A DNA stretch of 64,000 bases from Pedobacter sp. ok626 (GCF_900100435.1 NZ_FNEX01000008.1:124001-188000), one strand, 5' to 3'; shown: positions 17,709-28,166, numbered from the stretch's first letter. A program made the numbers and translations. Notes: a model not told the origin generated them from the sequence alone.

Positions 17709-18653
17709 ATGAAGAAGCTTTTTCTTTTATTTTTTTTGTGCATCATGTATCAATTCGCACAGGCACAAACTGCCAATAATTTAGACAGTGAAAAACTACT
17801 AAATTATTATCAGGCACAACAATATGCCGAGGCGGCGCAATACCTTCAAAGTATTTACAGCGACAGTACAGATGTAAATCAACTAAAGCAGCTGGCCTAT
17901 GCCAACCTGATGGCAAATAGATCACCAGAAGCTACAGGATTTTACCTGAAGGTGCTAAAAATAGACAGCAACAATTTCAATGCTTATAAACAATTGGCAA
18001 AATTGGATAGCGATCCTGGAAGTCCTTCAAGAAAAGAATATCTGCTAAAAGCAAACCAGTTAAATGCCCAGGATGCCGAAGTAGCAGCGGGATTGGCTGA
18101 GTTGTATTTCAAAAACAATCAATTTAATAAAGCCGAAGAAACCTTGAATCCGGCATTGGCAGCAGACAGCGCTAACCTTCTATTATTAAATGCAAAAATG
18201 CCAGTAAGTATGGCTTTAAAAAAATATCCTGAAGCCATAAATGCCGGAAAAAAATTAATTGGCTCAACCCATATCTCTGCCGAAAATCTGTTTTTCCAAT
18301 TGGCTTTGTCTTACCGTGGTATCAGAGACTATAAAACTGCTAGTTCATACCTGCAAAAAGCAATAAAAGAGGGCATTTCACAAAAAACAGCCTCTTATTA
18401 CGGATTGCTAGGGGACTCGTACGAAAGTTTGAACCAGAATAAAGAAGCGCTTGAAGTTTACAAAAGAGGCCTGCTATTCGAAAATAACGGCAGCTTGTAT
18501 TACAATATCGCCCTACTTTACGAAGACAAGCTGAATGATAAAAAGAATGCAATCAATTATTATTCGCAATACTTAAACCATATCAAAGACCCCGAGAGGC
18601 AAAGGCGCCACATAGCTTATATCAAGAATAAGATTGAGGAACTAAAAAGATAA
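17709..18653 (+). CDS. Exported TPR-repeat protein
   Basis: 314 residues from ATG 17709, with signal peptide KKLFLLFFLCIMYQFAQAQ. The rest is tetratricopeptide repeats, about seven units, visible as repeated helix pairs such as LLNYYQAQQYAEAAQYLQ, LYFKNNQFNKAEETLNPA, LALSYRGIRDYKTASSYL and LLGDSYESLNQNKEALEVY. A periplasmic or surface scaffold role is likely; partner unknown. An alternative start at 17682 would add nine residues before the signal peptide. It ends one base before the convergent ribE gene. Confidence 0.82.
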   Translation: MKKLFLLFFLCIMYQFAQAQTANNLDSEKLLNYYQAQQYAEAAQYLQSIYSDSTDVNQLKQLAYANLMANRSPEATGFYLKVLKIDSNNFNAYKQLAKLDSDPGSPSRKEYLLKANQLNAQDAEVAAGLAELYFKNNQFNKAEETLNPALAADSANLLLLNAKMPVSMALKKYPEAINAGKKLIGSTHISAENLFFQLALSYRGIRDYKTASSYLQKAIKEGISQKTASYYGLLGDSYESLNQNKEALEVYKRGLLFENNGSLYYNIALLYEDKLNDKKNAINYYSQYLNHIKDPERQRRHIAYIKNKIEELKR

Positions 18654-19238
18654 CTAGCGGTTTACCAATCTGGCAACATACTTACCAATAATATCAAACT
18701 CAATATTCACAGTATCCCCTACATTTACCTCATGTAAATTGGTGTGTTCAAAAGTATAAGGAATAATAAATACCGAAAACTCGTCTTTTTCGGAACCTAC
18801 AACGGTTAAACTGATTCCATTGACGCATACAGAGCCCTTTTCCACCGTTACGTTACCATTACTTGAATCATATTTAAAACGATATTCCCAGCTGCCATCC
18901 AACTCTGCTCTTTTAACGCAAACAGCGGTCTGGTCCACGTGACCTTGAACAATATGACCGTCTAACCTGCCGTTCATCTGCATACAACGTTCCAGATTAA
19001 CTTTGTTCCCTACTTTAAGGTATTGCATATTGCTCTTTTCCAGCGTCTCCTGAATCGCAGTCACAGTATGCGTGTCCTCAGTTAACGCAACCACTGTTAA
19101 ACAAACCCCATTGTGTGCTACACTCTGGTCTATCTTAAGTTCATTACTAATCGTAGATTGAATGGTAAAATGCAGATTTGTGCCCTCTGGAGCTATATTT
19201 TTAACTTCTCCAAGTGTTTCTATTATCCCTGTAAACAT
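18654..19238 (-). CDS. ribE: Riboflavin synthase alpha subunit
   Basis: Dismutates two 6,7-dimethyl-8-ribityllumazine to riboflavin. 194 residues with two lumazine-binding barrel repeats: the first from MFTGIIETLGEV with NGVCLTVV, the second from GRLDGHIVQGHVD with VNGISLTVV. Length and motif pair are normal. It lies 10 bases after accC and is the last gene of a minus-strand run with threonine aldolase and biotin carboxylase. No FMN riboswitch was seen upstream. Confidence 0.96.
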   Translation of the reverse strand: MFTGIIETLGEVKNIAPEGTNLHFTIQSTISNELKIDQSVAHNGVCLTVVALTEDTHTVTAIQETLEKSNMQYLKVGNKVNLERCMQMNGRLDGHIVQGHVDQTAVCVKRAELDGSWEYRFKYDSSNGNVTVEKGSVCVNGISLTVVGSEKDEFSVFIIPYTFEHTNLHEVNVGDTVNIEFDIIGKYVARLVNR

Positions 19239-19248
19239 ATCGATTTCA

Positions 19249-20733
19249 CTATTTATTTAACCTATTTTTTCTCCAGTTACTCGTGCTTTCCTGCGAGATT
19301 TGTTGCTGCTGAACCACTCCTTGTTTTTTAAAAGACGTTGCGGCAAACAAAGCTGCCATCAAGGCCTCCTCATCATTTTCGGTTTTCAAACTATCGGCAT
19401 TAAAGTACTTACTTACAAAATGCGTATCAAATTTACCAGATTTAAAAGCATCGTGCTGCATTACAAATTTCCCAAAGCTAAGGGTGGTTTGTATACCAGT
19501 GATCTGGTATTCATCAATCGCGCGAAGCATCCTTTCTATCGCTTCTTCCCTATCCTTACCAAAGGTGATCAACTTTGCGATCATCGGATCGTAATAGATT
19601 GGAATTTCCATCCCTTGTTCGAAGCCATCATCAACCCTTACACCATTACCTTTAGGCGTTTTATAAGTAAGTAAAGTGCCAATATCTGGTAGGAAATTAT
19701 TCTCAGGATCTTCTGCATAAACCCGCAGTTCGATGGCATGTCCGTTAATCTCCAGGTCTTCCTGTTGATAAGAAAGCTTTTCGCCACGTGCAATTTTAAT
19801 CTGTTCCTTTACAAGATCCAAACCAGTAATCATCTCTGTTACCGGATGCTCTACCTGCAAGCGGGTATTCATTTCTAAAAAGAAAAAGTCAAGATTTTCA
19901 TCCAGGATAAACTCTACCGTACCTGCACCTACATAATTTACAGACCTTGCCACATCTACCGCACATTCCCCCATTCTGTTGCGGATTTCATCTGTTAAGA
20001 TGCTGGATGGGGCCTCTTCAATTACCTTCTGATGTCGACGCTGTACGGAGCACTCCCTTTCAAATAGGTGAACGATATTTCCATGCGTATCTCCTAATAC
20101 TTGTATTTCTATATGTCGTGGTGAAGAAACATAGCGTTCAATAAATACAGAGCCATCGCCAAAAGCCGATTGCGCTTCACTTACGGCCAATTGCATTTGC
20201 TCTTCAAAATCGGATACTTGCTCCACTACCCGCATTCCTTTACCACCACCGCCAGCTGCAGCTTTAATTAAAATCGGAAATCCGACTTCTACAGCTCTTA
20301 GCTTTGCTTCTTCAATGTCTGTAATGGCCTCCTCTGTCCCCGGAACCATTGGAATTTGGTATTTCAACGCTGCTGCCTTGGCAGACAACTTATTACCCAT
20401 AATTTCCATGGCCTCAGGTGTAGGACCTATCAATATCAGTCCTGATGCTTTTACTAATCTTGCAAAACCTGCATTTTCAGATAAAAAACCATAACCAGGG
20501 TGAATGGCTTCAGCGCCTGTAATTTTACAAGCTTCAATAATCTTTTCTCCTAAAAGGTAAGATTGATTAGAGGGTGCTGGTCCTATACATACGGCCTCAT
20601 CGGCGTACAATACGTGTAAAGATTGGCGATCTGCTTCTGAATATACGGCAACAGTTTTTATTCCCATTTCTCTGGCTGAACGCATGATACGCAATGCGAT
20701 TTCGCCGCGGTTGGCTATAAGAATTTTCTTCAT
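19249..20733 (-). CDS. accC: Biotin carboxylase subunit of an acyl-CoA carboxylase
   Basis: ATP-dependent carboxylation of biotin on a carrier protein. 494 residues: N-terminal biotin carboxylase domain (KKILIANRGEIALRIMRSA), ATP-grasp domain with GGGGKGMRVV and the active-site segment EMNTRLQVEHPVTE, and the C-terminal domain from EDPENNFLP. It is about 45 residues longer than E. coli AccC (about 449) because of a low-complexity polar tail (Gln-rich, ending SNWRKNRLNK). Such longer forms in Bacteroidota often serve propionyl-/acyl-CoA carboxylases; no carboxyltransferase or BCCP gene is adjacent, so the partner is open. Confidence 0.93.
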   Translation of the reverse strand: MKKILIANRGEIALRIMRSAREMGIKTVAVYSEADRQSLHVLYADEAVCIGPAPSNQSYLLGEKIIEACKITGAEAIHPGYGFLSENAGFARLVKASGLILIGPTPEAMEIMGNKLSAKAAALKYQIPMVPGTEEAITDIEEAKLRAVEVGFPILIKAAAGGGGKGMRVVEQVSDFEEQMQLAVSEAQSAFGDGSVFIERYVSSPRHIEIQVLGDTHGNIVHLFERECSVQRRHQKVIEEAPSSILTDEIRNRMGECAVDVARSVNYVGAGTVEFILDENLDFFFLEMNTRLQVEHPVTEMITGLDLVKEQIKIARGEKLSYQQEDLEINGHAIELRVYAEDPENNFLPDIGTLLTYKTPKGNGVRVDDGFEQGMEIPIYYDPMIAKLITFGKDREEAIERMLRAIDEYQITGIQTTLSFGKFVMQHDAFKSGKFDTHFVSKYFNADSLKTENDEEALMAALFAATSFKKQGVVQQQQISQESTSNWRKNRLNK

Positions 20734-20746
20734 TAATGGATGAAAG

Positions 20747-21781
20747 TTATTTATGAGCTGATAAGTGCAAATGTATTATGTTTTCGATTGCCCTATCTAT
20801 CATTTCTTCAGAAATATTTAAATGTGTCACCATTCTTACCGTTTTTGGTCCGGTAGCATTACAAAGTACTCCGCTTTCTGCCAAATGATGCACCACGCTC
20901 TCAGGTTTTATCCCCTTGGCAACTTCAAATACAACTATATTAGTTTCAACAGGAAGTACTGATGAAACATAGCTTACCTTACTCAAAGCATCAGCTAATG
21001 CCTTAGCATGTTGATGATCCAAGGCTAGCTTAGGAATGTTATGATCTAAGGCATAAATACCCGCAGCTGCTAAAAATCCTGCCTGGCGCATACCGCCACC
21101 AAAGGCTTTTCTAATTTTAATGGCCTCCTTAATGGTTTCCTTTGAGCCCAGTAAAACCGAACCAACTGGAGCGCCGAGCCCCTTAGACAAGCAAACAGAT
21201 ATGCCATCAAAATACTGTCCGTAAGCCGATGCATGATCACCTGTTGCAGTTAAGGCATTAAATATACGAGCACCATCCATGTGCAATTTCATTTCTTTGA
21301 TATTGCAAAGCGTATGAATGGGTTCTATCTGAGACAGGCTATAACAAGCGCCGCCCCCCTTGTTCATTGTATTTTCCAACACCACCAAACTGGAATTAGG
21401 ATAGTGGATATTCTCTTCATTTATTTCAGGCTCAATCAGCTCTGGCGTAAGAATACCTCTTATCCCATTTATTAGCCTTACCGATGCCATAGAATGATAA
21501 GCAATGCCGCCCCTCTCATAACGATATACATGGGAGCCCTGATCACATATCACTTCATCCATTGGATTTGTGAAACATTTAATGGCGATTTGATTGGTCA
21601 TTGTTCCTGAGGGACAAAATAAGCCTGCTTCCATATTAAAGAGCGCAGCGAGTTTATGCTCCAGGGCATGTACGGTTTCATCTTCACCAAAAACATCATC
21701 ACCAACTTTGGCAGTCATCATTGCTTCTAGCATACCACCATCCGGCACCGTTACAGTATCACTTCTCAGATCTATTTTCAT
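20747..21781 (-). CDS. ltaE: Low-specificity L-threonine aldolase
   Basis: PLP enzyme cleaving threonine/allo-threonine to glycine and acetaldehyde. Seen: N-terminal IDLRSDTVTVPDGGM, DDVFGEDETV, SGTMTNQIA, the cofactor-contacting LHMDGARIFNA and the Schiff-base Lys in VCLSKGLGAPVGS. Start chosen at ATG 21781 because homologues begin MKIDLRSDTV; in-frame alternatives are ATG 21787 and TTG 21802. Followed 13 bases later by accC, so probably the first gene of the run ltaE-accC-ribE. Confidence 0.92.
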   Translation of the reverse strand: MKIDLRSDTVTVPDGGMLEAMMTAKVGDDVFGEDETVHALEHKLAALFNMEAGLFCPSGTMTNQIAIKCFTNPMDEVICDQGSHVYRYERGGIAYHSMASVRLINGIRGILTPELIEPEINEENIHYPNSSLVVLENTMNKGGGACYSLSQIEPIHTLCNIKEMKLHMDGARIFNALTATGDHASAYGQYFDGISVCLSKGLGAPVGSVLLGSKETIKEAIKIRKAFGGGMRQAGFLAAAGIYALDHNIPKLALDHQHAKALADALSKVSYVSSVLPVETNIVVFEVAKGIKPESVVHHLAESGVLCNATGPKTVRMVTHLNISEEMIDRAIENIIHLHLSAHK

Positions 21782-21892
21782 GGGCATAAATTTTCTATAC
21801 AATATTACTGAAGCACTTTCAAATTACCCACCAATATAAGCATAAAACTTACAGCATATCCCCGTAGTTTTGCCCTTAGTTTTTGGACTGGA

Positions 21893-21915
21893 ATTTTAAA
21901 TTTGGAATTTAAAAT
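21893..21915. repeat. AT-rich inverted repeat in the ltaE/kinase divergent region
   Basis: Perfect arms ATTTTAAATT (21893-21902) and AATTTAAAAT (21906-21915) with TGG between. The surrounding 324-base divergent region (21782-22105) is AT-rich; apart from this and the small ORF at 22042 nothing was seen in it. Possibly chance, given the base composition. Confidence 0.3.
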
Positions 21916-22041
21916 AACAAGTGTAATTTAGCTTAGTGTTTATTTAACAATATCTTAACCTAAGAAAAACGAAAAAACATGCTTCTTCAGCATTTAAAGG
22001 CAGAAAAATAATTAAACAACCAAAACCAAAAAAATAAATTT

Positions 22042-22104
22042 ATGAGCAAAATGTGTACAAAAATGGTAGGATTATTTACTTTTATCCAGAAAAAATCGAA
22101 CTAA
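22042..22104 (+). CDS. Possible 20-residue upstream ORF
   Basis: ATG at 22042 preceded by an A-rich leader of the kind Bacteroidota use for initiation, 20 codons and TAA at 22102-22104, one base before the ATG of the kinase gene. The peptide begins MSKMCTKMVGLF and ends KKSN: two Lys-rich ends around a short hydrophobic core. It could be a leader peptide coupled to the downstream gene or a chance ORF. Confidence 0.3.
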   Translation: MSKMCTKMVGLFTFIQKKSN

Positions 22105-22105
22105 G

Positions 22106-22963
22106 ATGATAGTTATTGCAGATGGCGGTTCAACCAAAACCAATTGGTGTTTAATTAACGAAGCTGGAAGAAAAATTCTTTTCAATACAGAAGGCTATAA
22201 TCCATATTTTTCAAAAACTGATTACATTGTTGAGTCTTTACGAAAGTCTCTTCCAGACCATTTAGAAACAGAGAAATTAACCGAGGTAAACTATTACGGA
22301 GCGGGTTGTTCAACAGAAACAAACAAAAAAATTGTATCAGATGCTATGCAACAGGTTTTCCCGAATGCAAAGATCAACATCGGACACGACCTTTTGGCTT
22401 CGTGCAGAGCTTTACTAGGCGATGAGCCAGGTTTTGCAGCAATTCTGGGCACAGGAACAAACTCTTGCCTTTACAATGGTAAAGACATTACTTTAAACAT
22501 AGATTCCTTAGGTTATTTTTTAGGTGATGAAGGTAGTGGATGCTTTATCGGAAAAAAGATATTAAGCGACTACATGAAAGGTTATATGCCTAAAGGTCTT
22601 AGAGAAAGTTTCTATGACAACTATGCTTTAACCAATGAGGACATTTTTGACAATATCTATAACAAACCCCTTCCTAATCGTTTTTGCGCAGGCTTCAGTA
22701 AGTTTGTATACGATTATAAGGACAGTTACGAAGACTATGCTTTCGATACAATTAACTATGCTTTTACCGCATTTTTTGATAATCTGGTTACGCACTACCC
22801 GAACTATAAAGATTACAAATTAAACTGCGTTGGTTCTGTTGGCTATAGCTTCAGAGATATATTAAGCGTGGTGGCTGACAGGTATGAAATGGGTATCGGA
22901 AAAATCATTCGTTCTCCTATAGATGACCTTGTTAATTACCATGTCAACATCGTGAATAAATAA
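22106..22963 (+). CDS. BadF/BcrA-type ATPase, N-acetylglucosamine-kinase-like
   Basis: 285 residues, sugar kinase/Hsp70/actin fold. Seen: phosphate-1 motif DGGSTKTNW (residues 6-14), catalytic Asp in IGHDLLAS, phosphate-2 region AAILGTGTNSCLY, and the GYFLGDEGSGCFIGKK motif that marks the GlcNAc-kinase-like BadF group. All key residues look intact. Predicted to phosphorylate an amino sugar (GlcNAc or similar) from cell-wall turnover; substrate is inferred. A paralogue lies at 25183. Ends with a strong terminator. Confidence 0.85.
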   Translation: MIVIADGGSTKTNWCLINEAGRKILFNTEGYNPYFSKTDYIVESLRKSLPDHLETEKLTEVNYYGAGCSTETNKKIVSDAMQQVFPNAKINIGHDLLASCRALLGDEPGFAAILGTGTNSCLYNGKDITLNIDSLGYFLGDEGSGCFIGKKILSDYMKGYMPKGLRESFYDNYALTNEDIFDNIYNKPLPNRFCAGFSKFVYDYKDSYEDYAFDTINYAFTAFFDNLVTHYPNYKDYKLNCVGSVGYSFRDILSVVADRYEMGIGKIIRSPIDDLVNYHVNIVNK

Positions 22964-22987
22964 CAATTACATTAATAATATACCTAA

Positions 22988-23025
22988 AATGGCCGTATCA
23001 TCAATTATGATACGGCCATTTTTGT
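22988..23025 (+). terminator. Rho-independent terminator after the GlcNAc-kinase-like gene
   Basis: Fourteen-base perfect stem AATGGCCGTATCAT (22988-23001) / ATGATACGGCCATT (23007-23020), loop CAATT, followed by TTTTTG. Confidence 0.93.
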
Positions 23026-23050
23026 ATGCACAGAAACACTCTGGAAGTCC

Positions 23051-23188
23051 TTCGGGAATGGTTATATGCAACAAGGAGTTTAAAAAGACTTTGAAAGGAA
23101 TCCGAAAGGAGCTAGGGTCCTACTCAAGTCCTATCAAACTCCTTTCAGATTCCTTTCAATGTCCTAGGTGTATAGGACCATTCCCGAA
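23051..23188. repeat. Imperfect palindromic element (REP/MITE-like candidate)
   Basis: A 138-base nested palindrome between two convergent genes. Outer arms: TTCGGGAATGGT (23051-23062) and ACCATTCCCGAA (23177-23188), perfect over 12 bases. Inner arms: 23087-23111 and 23139-23163, 25 bases each with 23 matching, built from short GAAAGGA-type units. The centre (23112-23138) and an asymmetric segment between outer and inner arms on the left are unpaired. No ORF inside. It is separate from the terminator at 22988. Its architecture resembles dispersed non-coding hairpin elements, but copy number cannot be judged from one window. Confidence 0.6.
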
Positions 23189-23214
23189 CGAGTATCGAAG
23201 GGTTATTAAAGACG

Positions 23215-23904
23215 CTAAAATGAGATCTCTTTGCTAAATAGTTTAGCGTATTTCCTTTTGTCAAATTTGTACAAGGTCGCTGCTCTGAATGACACTCCGT
23301 ACTGTTTTTCATTTAAATCTCTCAGTACGCCGAAGCTCAACATCTTTTTTCTGAAATTTCTTTTATCCAGTTTTTTATTCAAAATCACTTCATAAACGTT
23401 TTGAAGCTGGGTTAAAGTAAATTTCTCAGGTAATAGTTCAAATGCAATTGGTTGATGTTTAATCCGCCGCTTGATTTTCTCCATTCCTTTTTCAAAGATC
23501 TGCTGATGATCAAAGGCCAATTTAGGCAGGTCTTTAACATTTCTCCAATAAGCTTGCTTCGCATAATTGCTTATTGGTTTTACAACCTTATCCCCTCCTA
23601 ATCTTAAGAGGGCATAATAGGCTATACTTACTACTCTACCCTGTGGATGTCGATTTACATCACCAAAGGTATAATACTGCTCCATATAGATATCACTTAA
23701 GCCTGTAAGCTCATGTAAGATCCTGGTAGCTGATTGGTCTAAACTCTCATCCTCTTCAACCAGATTACCTGGTAAGGCCCACCAATCCTTAAAGGGTTCT
23801 TCGTTCCTTTCAATTAGAAGAATTTTTAATTCTCCTTCATCAAATCCGAAAAGCACACAATCAATCGAGAAAGTGGAATTAAATTTTGGCAAAATTTCTT
23901 TCAA
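23215..23904 (-). CDS. NUDIX-domain transcriptional regulator (NrtR-like)
   Basis: 229 residues: N-terminal NUDIX domain (about 12-140) and C-terminal winged-helix DNA-binding domain (about 150-225: FELLPEKFTLTQLQNVYEVIL, then RNFRKKMLSFGVL). The NUDIX box reads GNLVEEDESLDQSATRILHE with the normal REUXEE core altered, which fits regulators that bind rather than hydrolyse a ligand. Start is TTG at 23904-23902; no ATG fits. It is divergent from the pfkA-gap operon across a 290-base gap, so it may control that operon. The ligand (ADP-ribose or a sugar phosphate) cannot be told from sequence. Confidence 0.82.
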   Translation of the reverse strand: MKEILPKFNSTFSIDCVLFGFDEGELKILLIERNEEPFKDWWALPGNLVEEDESLDQSATRILHELTGLSDIYMEQYYTFGDVNRHPQGRVVSIAYYALLRLGGDKVVKPISNYAKQAYWRNVKDLPKLAFDHQQIFEKGMEKIKRRIKHQPIAFELLPEKFTLTQLQNVYEVILNKKLDKRNFRKKMLSFGVLRDLNEKQYGVSFRAATLYKFDKRKYAKLFSKEISF

Positions 23905-24157
23905 AACATTAATTGTTAGATATTAAATATTCTAGATCTTTTTGAAATTTTCAGGTTTTTCACGCGTTATATTTCTGTAGAATCATTTTGACACCAAAAT
24001 GCAAATAACTTTTGATACTGCAAAAAACAAAATCAATCCTATCAAAAGAAAGCATAAAAAGACATCTGTAGCTCACATTATCTTTTTTTTTACAAAAAAA
24101 GAGTAATAAATACACATGTTTCCTATTAACTTAGGAAAATTAAAAATAAATTACTTA

Positions 24158-24182
24158 GTGTAAAAAATACACGCTATATTCG
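24158..24182 (+). promoter_or_regulatory. pfkA promoter region with dyad
   Basis: TATATTCG (24175-24182) is one mismatch from the TAnnTTTG -7 box and lies 12 bases before the ATG. The inverted repeat GTGTA / TACAC (24158-24162, 24168-24172) sits immediately upstream, where a repressor would block polymerase. No good TTG at -33. The rest of the 290-base divergent region is very AT-rich with no other clear signal. Confidence 0.35.
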
Positions 24183-24194
24183 TAACTATAAATC

Positions 24195-25181
24195 ATGAGA
24201 CCAAATATTAAAAATATCGCAGTATTAACATCTGGAGGAGATGCTCCCGGGATGAACGCTTGCATTAGGGCAGTGATTAGAACGGGAATATACAATGGTA
24301 TCAATATGTTTGGTGTCATGCAAGGATACCAGGGCTTAATCAATGACAACATTATTCCCATGGATGCAAGATCCGTGAGTAATATCATACACCTTGGTGG
24401 TACCATTCTAAAAACAGCACGCTGTTTAGAATTTAAAACTGAGGAAGGGCTGGAACTGGCTTACAAAAATCTTCAGGCACACGATATAGATGGACTTGTT
24501 GTAATTGGAGGTGATGGAACTTTTACCGGAGCCAAGCGTTTCGGTGAAAAATTCGGCATCCGAGTAATCGGTGTTCCAGGTACCATTGACAATGACCTTT
24601 ATGGTTCCGACTTTACCTTGGGATATGATACGGCTATCAATACAGTTATTGAAGCTATTGATAAGATCCGCGATACTGCAGATTCACACGACCGTTTATT
24701 CTTTATTGAAGTAATGGGTCGTGACTCAGGCTGTATCGCCTTGAGAAGTGCAATTTCTAGTGGTGCTGAAGCAGTGCTTTTGCCAGAAAGAGAGACTAGT
24801 TTAAGTGAATTGATCGCTCAACTGGAAACTGGTGCGTCTACCAAAAAAACTTCAAGTATTGTAATTGTATCTGAAGGTCATAAGGATGGTGGAGCATATG
24901 ATGTAGCCAAAAAGGTTAAGGAACGTTTTAATCATTATGATACCAAAGTAACGATCTTAGGTCACCTTCAACGTGGAGGTAGCCCAAGTAGCTTTGATAG
25001 AATTCTGGGTAGCAGACTTGGTTTTGCTGCTGTTAACGAACTGCTAAGAGGAAATACCATGCAAATGGTAGGTCTGAGAGGCAATGAAGTTAAAACAACA
25101 AGTATAGAAGAAGCACTAACCAGACATACTTTTAAACTGGAAAGTGATTTATTGGAAATGACTAAAGTTTTATCCATATAA
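24195..25181 (+). CDS. pfkA: ATP-dependent 6-phosphofructokinase
   Basis: Phosphorylates fructose 6-phosphate to fructose 1,6-bisphosphate. 328 residues. Seen: ATP site TSGGDAPGMNACIRA near the N-terminus, GGDGTFTGAKRF with Gly after GGD (ATP rather than PPi type), catalytic GTIDNDLYGSD, IEVMGRDSGCIA and the C-terminal substrate segment LGHLQRGGSPSSFDR. Length is normal. First gene of a tight operon: the next gene starts 1 base after its stop, and gap follows. Confidence 0.96.
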   Translation: MRPNIKNIAVLTSGGDAPGMNACIRAVIRTGIYNGINMFGVMQGYQGLINDNIIPMDARSVSNIIHLGGTILKTARCLEFKTEEGLELAYKNLQAHDIDGLVVIGGDGTFTGAKRFGEKFGIRVIGVPGTIDNDLYGSDFTLGYDTAINTVIEAIDKIRDTADSHDRLFFIEVMGRDSGCIALRSAISSGAEAVLLPERETSLSELIAQLETGASTKKTSSIVIVSEGHKDGGAYDVAKKVKERFNHYDTKVTILGHLQRGGSPSSFDRILGSRLGFAAVNELLRGNTMQMVGLRGNEVKTTSIEEALTRHTFKLESDLLEMTKVLSI

Positions 25182-25182
25182 C

Positions 25183-27031
<1,849 letters not shown>

Positions 27032-27063
27032 AACCCGTTCATACAGGTTTATATTTGGTTAGA

Positions 27064-27102
27064 AAAGGGATGTGCGTGGATGCGACATCCCTTTCTTTGT
27101 TT
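27064..27102 (+). terminator. Terminator after gap
   Basis: Stem AAAGGGATGT (27064-27073) / ACATCCCTTT (27085-27094) with an 11-base loop, then a T-rich tail. Confidence 0.8.
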
Positions 27103-27228
27103 TGCAATGTTATACTTACAGGTGTATTATGTTCGACCGAATAACGCAACAAGCCCAACTCAATTGAGCATCTACTGTAAAACAATTGTTATACAGGCCC
27201 CAAACATCCTATACAACCTGTTCAGCTA

Positions 27229-27258
27229 TTGGATATTCCTTTTCAAAGGTTATTTTTG
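27229..27258 (+). promoter_or_regulatory. Promoter for the lipoprotein gene
   Basis: TTG at 27229-27231 and a perfect TATTTTTG -7 box at 27251-27258, 19-base spacer: an excellent match to the Bacteroidota consensus. It fixes the gene start at 27285 rather than an upstream in-frame codon at 27186. Confidence 0.75.
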
Positions 27259-27284
27259 CACGAAAAAAAAATCTATCCAACATT

Positions 27285-28085
27285 ATGAAACACATATTAT
27301 ACGCCCTCGGCCTGTCAGTACTTTTATTTAGCTGTAAAGAACAGGAAACTACTGCTACTTATACCCCAAGGATACTGACTGCTAATGAAAAATTCAATGA
27401 ATCCTATGATGGAAAGGATAGCATATTTACAATCCTTTTGAAAAAAGACCAGAATACCAGTGAAATCAAAGAGGAGTTTAACGTAAAGTTTAAAGACACG
27501 CTTGTGAAAATTCAAGTCAATAAGGCTGATCCAAATTCAGCAACTGATAAATTTGCATCTACTCAATTTATAAACACCCAAAAAACTGCACTTCTAGTTC
27601 AATTGGCCGACAATTCTGGTCTAGCTGCTCCATCCTATATCATCGCCTTAAAAAACGGCAAACTAAATGTAGTAAGCCTTTACAGAGCTTCGAACGGAAA
27701 AGAGGATACAAAATACACTACGGGAATAAACAAACTGGGAAGAGCAGGATATTTGGTTAACAACGATTTTTTCATCACCAACGTGAATGCAAATGTTAAT
27801 TTGGTTAAAAGACAAAATCCAGAAGAAAGAATCCAAGGTGAATTTATTTTAAATTCGCCAGATAAAACTACTTTAGTATTCCTTACCCCTTCTTCATTAT
27901 ACCAGGTTCATTACCCAAGTGACGAAGTTGTTAATGAGAAACTAGCTAAACCAGCACCTCAGTCTGATGCCGAATTAACCGAATGGGTTAAAAACAACTA
28001 CATCTGGGCAAAGAATAAAAAAGGCATTACCTTTTTGAAATTTCATGACAGCGACAGAATTGTTGACATTAAAGAATTTCAATAG
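27285..28085 (+). CDS. Lipoprotein of unknown function
   Basis: 266 residues from ATG 27285. N-terminal lipoprotein signal KHILYALGLSVLLFSC with the lipobox Cys at residue 17. The mature part is a mostly beta-rich domain of unknown family: NEKFNESYDGKD, TKYTTGINKLGRAGYLV and LVFLTPSSLYQVHYPSDE. No catalytic motif was recognised. It is preceded by a consensus promoter and followed by an inverted repeat and the M3 peptidase gene. Confidence 0.7.
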   Translation: MKHILYALGLSVLLFSCKEQETTATYTPRILTANEKFNESYDGKDSIFTILLKKDQNTSEIKEEFNVKFKDTLVKIQVNKADPNSATDKFASTQFINTQKTALLVQLADNSGLAAPSYIIALKNGKLNVVSLYRASNGKEDTKYTTGINKLGRAGYLVNNDFFITNVNANVNLVKRQNPEERIQGEFILNSPDKTTLVFLTPSSLYQVHYPSDEVVNEKLAKPAPQSDAELTEWVKNNYIWAKNKKGITFLKFHDSDRIVDIKEFQ

Positions 28086-28101
28086 CAATTGAATTAGGTA
28101 C

Positions 28102-28157
28102 GGTTTTCTCATAAACTAATCGGCGCAAATTTTTGTACATTAGTTTATAAGAAAACC
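28102..28157. promoter_or_regulatory. Long inverted repeat upstream of the M3 peptidase
   Basis: Arms GGTTTTCTCATAAACTAAT (28102-28120) and ATTAGTTTATAAGAAAACC (28139-28157), 18 of 19 bases complementary, with an 18-base spacer. It occupies most of the 81-base gap and ends 9 bases before the ATG at 28167. No T run follows, so it is not a simple terminator; it may be an operator or a 5'-leader hairpin that sequesters the start. Confidence 0.55.
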
Positions 28158-28166
28158 AATATCCTA

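Noticed and set aside
18654..21781. FMN riboswitch near ribE
   Set aside because: ribE is the distal gene of a tight run; neither the 10-base gap before it nor the region upstream of ltaE shows the conserved RFN element.
27186..27284. 33-codon N-terminal extension of the lipoprotein gene
   Set aside because: It would precede the consensus promoter and bury the lipoprotein signal peptide.
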